Shown one piece after another: positions 7,701 to 10,358 of a DNA stretch of 10,358 nucleotides. The translations under genes were made by a program, and so were the position numbers. The DNA is taken from assembly GCF_937997465.1 (NCBI RefSeq), contig NZ_CALKTQ010000156.1, forward strand, positions 1 through 10,358, given 5' to 3'. The notes under the pieces are model-generated. The model was given only the letters and a program-made list of their open reading frames with translations, did not search any database and was not told where the DNA came from. Source of the stretch: an uncultured Campylobacter sp. GTDB lineage: Bacteria > Campylobacterota > Campylobacteria > Campylobacterales > Campylobacteraceae. Within the stretch, counting starts at the first letter, position 1. Each line of letters begins with the position of its first letter.

Positions 7701-7734
7701 TCGTAATCGGGCGATTTATGGCTAGTTTATACAT
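4714..7734 (-). CDS. cmeF: RND multidrug efflux pump, inner-membrane subunit (CmeF-like)
   Basis: 1006 residues, a proton-driven antiporter of the HAE/AcrB type. It starts with the typical helix MYKLAINRPITTLM. Two periplasmic porter loops follow TM1 and TM7, and the duplicated 12-helix layout is complete. The proton relay is intact: adjacent aspartates D388-D389 in TM4 (GIFIDDAIVVVEN), K902 in TM10 (VGKNAILVVDF) and threonines at about 939-940 in TM11 (ILMTTFAM). The residues favour drug-type substrates over the metal-exporting CusA type. It overlaps the adaptor gene by 8 bases (ATGTATAA), with GAAGG as ribosome site, so translation is probably coupled. The gene order channel-adaptor-pump is that of C. 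jejuni cmeDEF and Helicobacter hefABC, and unlike cmeABC. From memory, C. jejuni CmeF has about the same length. The pump class is certain; the CmeF assignment is inferred from order and size. Confidence 0.93.
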   Translation of the reverse strand: MYKLAINRPITTLMFFVALVFFGAMSLFRMPVNLFPEVVIPLVKITTYAPGDMSLIESRVTKKIEDEVSTIDGIKKIRSYTFNNLSIVLVEFNLKKNIDVAANDVRDKVAKAKLDAQPEIEKINSDSGKVASFFVSRKDENLTALMQTVKDEAKPFLQRVKGVGKVDDKGFLEPEIKIYLDPFKLDKYALTAASVINIIKSQNLKAPLGKLENSEFEIFLKSEFDAKSVRELEEIRLQKDIFLKDVARIELSHHDTDAVAMYNGKRGVLLDAIKVSGANTIETIDALKAKTGELAAKLGANYEVERVYEKSESILKHINQVKFDMMLGVALTVVIVFFFLRSFSATIIAALAIPASIVGTFFIIDVLGFDLNRLTLLALTLGIGIFIDDAIVVVENISKKMQEGESNPLKASFEGVREIAFSVLSISAVLLCVFVPIAFMEGIVGQYFNSFGMSVSGGIVVSFLVCIMLIPSLAARFLSEGESKFYRVTEPVFEALESSYERLLKLILRFKTVFVILTLGVLALCMSLAGKVGMDFLPVEDEGQFEIFLKANPGISVEAMSARAGEVVRAVDSDPRVEYSYMIAGYTDSKDAYKAKIYVRLKGFESRKERQTQIMDEYRKKLKFEGLSVKVLQIPYVDTGSDSEPVQLTITGDSLEKLDEILPKAIAMVRAIEGTTDVGSDNEDKINELQISVNKDKAKRLNVDPSAVAQVIYASFGQNRLGSFDNGDAQYDMILRFDDEYRKDAQALQKLKIKNAHGESISLSAVAEFKTSKTFSVINRFNKQRQIRIVANVDNVPLGAVQKGIDENIGQILPAGYDYVMTGFIEMMNDTNAAFVFTISLSVVLIYMILAALYESFILPLIIMISMPLAFGGVAVGLYLSGNSFSLFVMVGAILLFGMVGKNAILVVDFANRYANEGVELNEAIVRAGVKRLRAILMTTFAMIFAMLPLALSRGAGYEGNSPMAISVISGLISSTLLTLLVVPALFGAVYKIDKFVSKIYKREEI

Positions 7735-8881
7735 TTTGCGCCTTCGCCAAAACTGCCTTTTGCGTCAAATCTGCCCGTCCGTCCCGCTTTGCAAAAACCG
7801 TTTGGCAATTAGCGGCTAGTAAAATTTGCACCGCGTCAAATTCGGCGTTTAAATTTGTGCCGCTTTGTTTATGCGACAAATTTGATACGCTCATCAAATT
7901 TGCATTTTTCGTGGCGTCGGCAAATTTGACTCCGCTTACCAAATTTGAACTCAAATTTACCTTGCCTTTCGTTTGCAACGTCAAATTTAAAAACCAAGCT
8001 ACGCCAAGGCTAGTTTTTTCTGCGTCAAATTTCGCGCACGCAAACTCGCCGTTTTTAAAGCCGTCAAGGCCGTCAAATTTAAGCCCGGACGTTTTATTTT
8101 CGTCCTTATTTTTAGGCTCGGCGTCCACTCCCTCCTGCGAGTCTGAGACGATATATCCCTCGCCAAAAAGCCCAGGCGTCAAATTTCGCGCCTGCACTTC
8201 GGCGTAAATTTTGCCGTTTTTTGTATCGATAGTCGGGTAGATGAGGCTGATTTTACCGCGCCTTTCCTCACTTTGGCCGTCTAGTTTATAGACAAATTCG
8301 CTGCCGATTTTCACGCGGTCTTTAAATTTTTCATCAAAGCTAAGTTTGAGCTTCACGTCCGGATACGAAAAAATCAACATCAGCTTTTGCGCTACGCCGC
8401 CCACGCCCTCGCCGACCTCGATGCTCTTGCCAGATATCGTCCCGCTAAAAGGCGCGAGTAGCCGCGTATCCTCAAGCCTCTTTTGCGCCAAATTTAGCGC
8501 CAGATGCGCCCTGTTTTCGGCTAGCGCGGCGTTTTTAAAATCAAACTCCGCATTTTCAAAAGCCTGCTTCGAGCTCACGCTTTGAACGAGCTTAAATTTA
8601 TCCAGCACGCTTTTTGCGTGGGCTTTTGCCGTCTGCGCGCTCTCTAGGTCGTTTTGCGCGAGCTTTACGGCTAGCTTTTCGCTCTCGTTTTCAAGCTCGA
8701 GTAGCACGTCGCCGCGCTTTACCGCGGAGCCGATTTCTACATTTACGCTCTTTACGATACCGACGGCTTTTAGCGCGAGCTGCGCGTCTTTTGCGGGCGC
8801 GACGTCAAAGCTCGCGTAAATTTTATCCTGCGCGCAAAGCGCAACCGCCGCGCTCAGTAAAAAAAGTAAAATTTTATTCAT
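7727..8881 (-). CDS. cmeE: RND periplasmic adaptor (membrane fusion protein, CmeE-like) with an internal extra segment
   Basis: 384 residues. The signal peptide is about 1-17 (ALCA-QD cleavage; the cysteine at 16 does not form a good lipobox). The first lipoyl half follows, with SVNVEIGSAVKRGDVLLEL (45-63), then an alpha-helical hairpin about 64-138, and the second lipoyl half RLLAPFSGTISGKSIEVGEGV (140-160). The beta-barrel domain runs about 172-240 and ends LTPGLFGEGYIV. The C-terminal ILLAANCQTVFAKRDGRADL (353-372) looks like the last strands of the membrane-proximal domain. Residues about 252-350 do not look like the family: they are rich in K, N, S and F, and are encoded by DNA full of CAAATTT words. 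The rest is a compact adaptor, like Campylobacter CmeE (about 250 residues, from memory). The protein links the pump to the outer-membrane channel. It overlaps cmeD by 4 bases (ATGA), with GGAG as ribosome site. The family is firm; the insertion is inferred by eye. Confidence 0.87.
   Translation of the reverse strand: MNKILLFLLSAAVALCAQDKIYASFDVAPAKDAQLALKAVGIVKSVNVEIGSAVKRGDVLLELENESEKLAVKLAQNDLESAQTAKAHAKSVLDKFKLVQSVSSKQAFENAEFDFKNAALAENRAHLALNLAQKRLEDTRLLAPFSGTISGKSIEVGEGVGGVAQKLMLIFSYPDVKLKLSFDEKFKDRVKIGSEFVYKLDGQSEERRGKISLIYPTIDTKNGKIYAEVQARNLTPGLFGEGYIVSDSQEGVDAEPKNKDENKTSGLKFDGLDGFKNGEFACAKFDAEKTSLGVAWFLNLTLQTKGKVNLSSNLVSGVKFADATKNANLMSVSNLSHKQSGTNLNAEFDAVQILLAANCQTVFAKRDGRADLTQKAVLAKAQNV
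7877..8186. repeat. Cluster of CAAATTT / CGTCAAATTT words inside the adaptor gene
   Basis: CAAATTT starts at 7877, 7895, 7921, 7940, 7952, 7982, 8026, 8074 and 8180. The first four are the full palindrome CAAATTTG. The longer word CGTCAAATTT starts at 7979, 8023, 8071 and 8177, and once more far away at 221. Spacing is irregular, so this is a dispersed word, not a tandem or CRISPR-like repeat. Read on the coding strand it yields recurring Lys-Phe-Asp or Asn-Leu. Confidence 0.7.
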
Positions 8882-10197
8882 TTGCGCTCCGTTTTTTCGA
8901 TATTTTCAGCGATTTTGCCGCCGCGCTCATATAGATACTCCGCCTTTTTGATCTCAAATTTACTCTTGCTTAGCTCCAGAGCGCTGCCTGCGCTAAAGCT
9001 CTGCGCGGTCGCGTTTAAAAACTCGACGTATCCGAGCAGCCCGGCTTCATACTTTTTGCTAACGGCATTTAGCGAGGTTTGCGCCGAGTTTAGCGCACTT
9101 TTGCCGGCGGCGATCTTTTGCTCGAGCGTCTTTAGGTCGTTTTTGATATTTGCTAAATTTAGCTCGTTTTGCAAGCGCTTTTGATCTAAATTTAACTTCG
9201 CTTGCAGCGCGCTTATGCGCTTTATTTCGCGCTGCTTTTTGTTCGCGCCAAAATCAAACGCCTTCCAGCTAAAGCCCAAAATCAGCTCGTTTGTATTTAA
9301 ATTTGGCTTAAAAAAGTCGTCAAAATACGGCTCCAGCGCACTTCTATACTGCGCCGGCAGCAAATTTCTATCGTAATGAGTGCGCATAAAGGTGTAGGTA
9401 TTTTTTATGAAAATTTGCGGGTTCGTCTCGGACGCGGTTATCTTTTCGTCCTCCAAAGCCGCGGCAAAATTTAGCCTAAGCGCCTCAAGCTCGGGCTTTG
9501 CGCTCTTTGGCGGCACGGAATTTTCCTCGTCCGTAAAAGCGATCCTAGAGCCAGCCACAGGCTCTATACATCTGCCCGTTAGCGCGTAAATTTGATTTTT
9601 TATCTCGTTTTGATTTTGCGAGATCTCGAGGCGTTCGGCCAGCGCCATGGCGTATCTGGCGTTTACCGCTTCATACTCACTCTCGTCGCTAAGTCCTGCG
9701 CGGTAGTATTTTTCCAGCCTATTTAGCGCGTTTTTTAGGTAGTTTATCTCGCCCTCTTTTGCCAGCGCGAGCTCACCCAGCGACAAAAAGCCAAAATAAA
9801 GCTTAGTCGCGTTAAACGCAAGCAGGTTTTGATACTCCTCGTTTTTTAAAATTTCAGCCGCACTAAGGTGCGAAAGCGAACTTAGCAGAGCCTCGCGCTT
9901 GCCGCCGTCATAAACGGCAAGCTCCAAAATCGCCCTTGCCGTGGCGGCTCTTTGCGGGCGCAGGACGTTTATGTCGCCGCTTAAAAAGCTATATCCGCCC
10001 TCAACCATGAGACTTGGCATATACGCACTTTTTACTGCGTCCTTTTGCAGTTGCGCTTTTTGCGGTTCGTAGTTTGAAATTTGAGCTAAATTTGAGCTCT
10101 GCGCGGCTAAAATCAGCTCGTGCAAATTTCCTTCAAATTTAACCTCCGAGCCGCCTAAAAAAACGCAAAAACTCAAAAATATATAAATTTTTTTCAT
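8878..10197 (-). CDS. cmeD: TolC-family outer-membrane efflux channel (CmeD-like)
   Basis: 439 residues with a Sec signal peptide of about 1-17 and no clear lipobox. Two outer-membrane efflux protein (OEP) repeats are visible. The first has a strand with AVYDGG (94-99), long helices (about 100-205) and KYYRAGLSDESEYEAVNAR (163-181). The second has FDFGANK (314-320), long helices (about 321-430) and the matching KYEAGLLGYVEFLNA (382-396). The AG-x(5-6)-E-x(2-4)-NA pattern and the beta-turn glycines are hallmarks of TolC proteins, which form a trimeric outer-membrane barrel with a periplasmic alpha tunnel. It is the first gene of the efflux operon, so the channel, adaptor and pump are made together. 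AAGGG lies 6 bases before the ATG. The closest named systems in order and size are C. jejuni CmeD and Helicobacter HefA. The family is certain; the name is inferred from synteny. Confidence 0.9.
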   Translation of the reverse strand: MKKIYIFLSFCVFLGGSEVKFEGNLHELILAAQSSNLAQISNYEPQKAQLQKDAVKSAYMPSLMVEGGYSFLSGDINVLRPQRAATARAILELAVYDGGKREALLSSLSHLSAAEILKNEEYQNLLAFNATKLYFGFLSLGELALAKEGEINYLKNALNRLEKYYRAGLSDESEYEAVNARYAMALAERLEISQNQNEIKNQIYALTGRCIEPVAGSRIAFTDEENSVPPKSAKPELEALRLNFAAALEDEKITASETNPQIFIKNTYTFMRTHYDRNLLPAQYRSALEPYFDDFFKPNLNTNELILGFSWKAFDFGANKKQREIKRISALQAKLNLDQKRLQNELNLANIKNDLKTLEQKIAAGKSALNSAQTSLNAVSKKYEAGLLGYVEFLNATAQSFSAGSALELSKSKFEIKKAEYLYERGGKIAENIEKTERK

Positions 10198-10221
10198 CTA
10201 AACCCTTCCCTATTAGCTCTG

Positions 10222-10258
10222 GGCGGCGCGGGCTAAATTTGAGCGGGTTTGCGCCGCC
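10222..10258 (-). other. GC-rich inverted repeat in the efflux operon leader
   Basis: GGCGGCGC (10222-10229) and GCGCCGCC (10251-10258) are a perfect 8-bp, all-GC inverted repeat around a 21-base spacer. Inside it is a smaller near-palindrome (GCT and AGC arms around AAATTT, 10232-10244). It lies between the putative promoter and the cmeD ribosome site, so it could be an RNA stem-loop affecting translation or stability, or a repressor operator. It does not resemble the CmeR site known from C. jejuni as I remember it. Confidence 0.45.
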
Positions 10259-10321
10259 TGAAGTCTGGCGCCGTAGGTGAAATAAAATGAAAATTTAAGC
10301 GGCGCGCGGAGCATTTTTAAG

Positions 10322-10327
10322 ATTATA
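10322..10327 (-). promoter_or_regulatory. Putative -10 box of the cmeDEF-like operon
   Basis: The minus strand reads TATAAT exactly, preceded by a T-run (10332-10337) about 5 bases upstream, a pattern usual for Campylobacter promoters that lack a fixed -35. Transcription would start near 10315, leaving a leader of about 118 bases before the cmeD ATG. No other good -10 is seen between here and the gene. Confidence 0.55.
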
Positions 10328-10358
10328 GCGATAAAAAACCTAATGAAAGCTTTTAACG

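Noticed and set aside
7877..8186. Clustered CAAATTT words as a CRISPR array or tandem repeat
   Set aside because: The repeated unit is only 7-10 bases, the spacing is irregular (about 12-100 bases) and the unit lies inside a coding frame. No conserved repeat-spacer structure exists.
7857..8207. 116-codon + strand frame over the odd segment of the adaptor gene
   Set aside because: Considered as an inserted gene on the opposite strand, since it coincides with the non-family segment. The product has no signal, domain or good ribosome site, and the adaptor frame stays open through the region and resumes family-like sequence, so an in-frame insertion is the simpler reading.
4714..10197. The efflux operon as cmeABC
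   Set aside because: cmeABC is ordered adaptor-pump-channel. Here the order is channel-adaptor-pump, and the adaptor core is compact, which fits cmeDEF/hefABC better.

Overview
The window looks like chromosomal DNA from a member of the Campylobacterota, most likely a Campylobacter of the higher-GC oral/intestinal group (C. showae, C. rectus, C. curvus or C. concisus type). This rests on protein flavour, short intergenic spaces, extended -10 promoters without a clear -35, and very frequent CAAATTT/AAATTTG words. The species is an inference. Almost everything lies on the minus strand. I see no mobile element, CRISPR array, tRNA or rRNA.

Layout. Positions 1-113 (+) are the last codons of a sensor histidine kinase whose body lies off the left edge. 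It converges on a minus-strand cysteine-rich Sel1-repeat lipoprotein (262-879) with a TTG start. Next comes a two-gene iron-uptake operon, transcribed right to left: a PepSY-domain inner-membrane protein of the FoxB/PiuB type (3313-4398, GTG start), then a TonB-dependent siderophore receptor (1178-3316), joined by an ATGA overlap. Its promoter region (4442-4484) has an extended -10 and a Fur-box-like inverted repeat. A second possible -10 facing the other way raises the possibility of a divergent short transcript or a 34-codon ORF.

The right half (4714-10197) is a three-gene RND efflux operon, also right to left, in the order outer-membrane channel (cmeD-like), periplasmic adaptor (cmeE-like), inner-membrane pump (cmeF-like). 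Adjacent genes overlap by 4 and 8 bases. A TATAAT box at 10322-10327 and a leader containing an 8-bp GC-only inverted repeat precede it. The three proteins should form one envelope-spanning pump that exports drugs, bile salts or similar compounds.

The oddest feature is in the adaptor gene. About 100 residues (roughly 252-350) seem to be inserted in frame into its membrane-proximal domain. That DNA is packed with the CAAATTT word, which is otherwise mostly intergenic in this window. Apart from this and the possible divergent Fur-controlled transcript, the window reads as ordinary Campylobacter envelope and transport genes. I found no convincing new multi-gene system.
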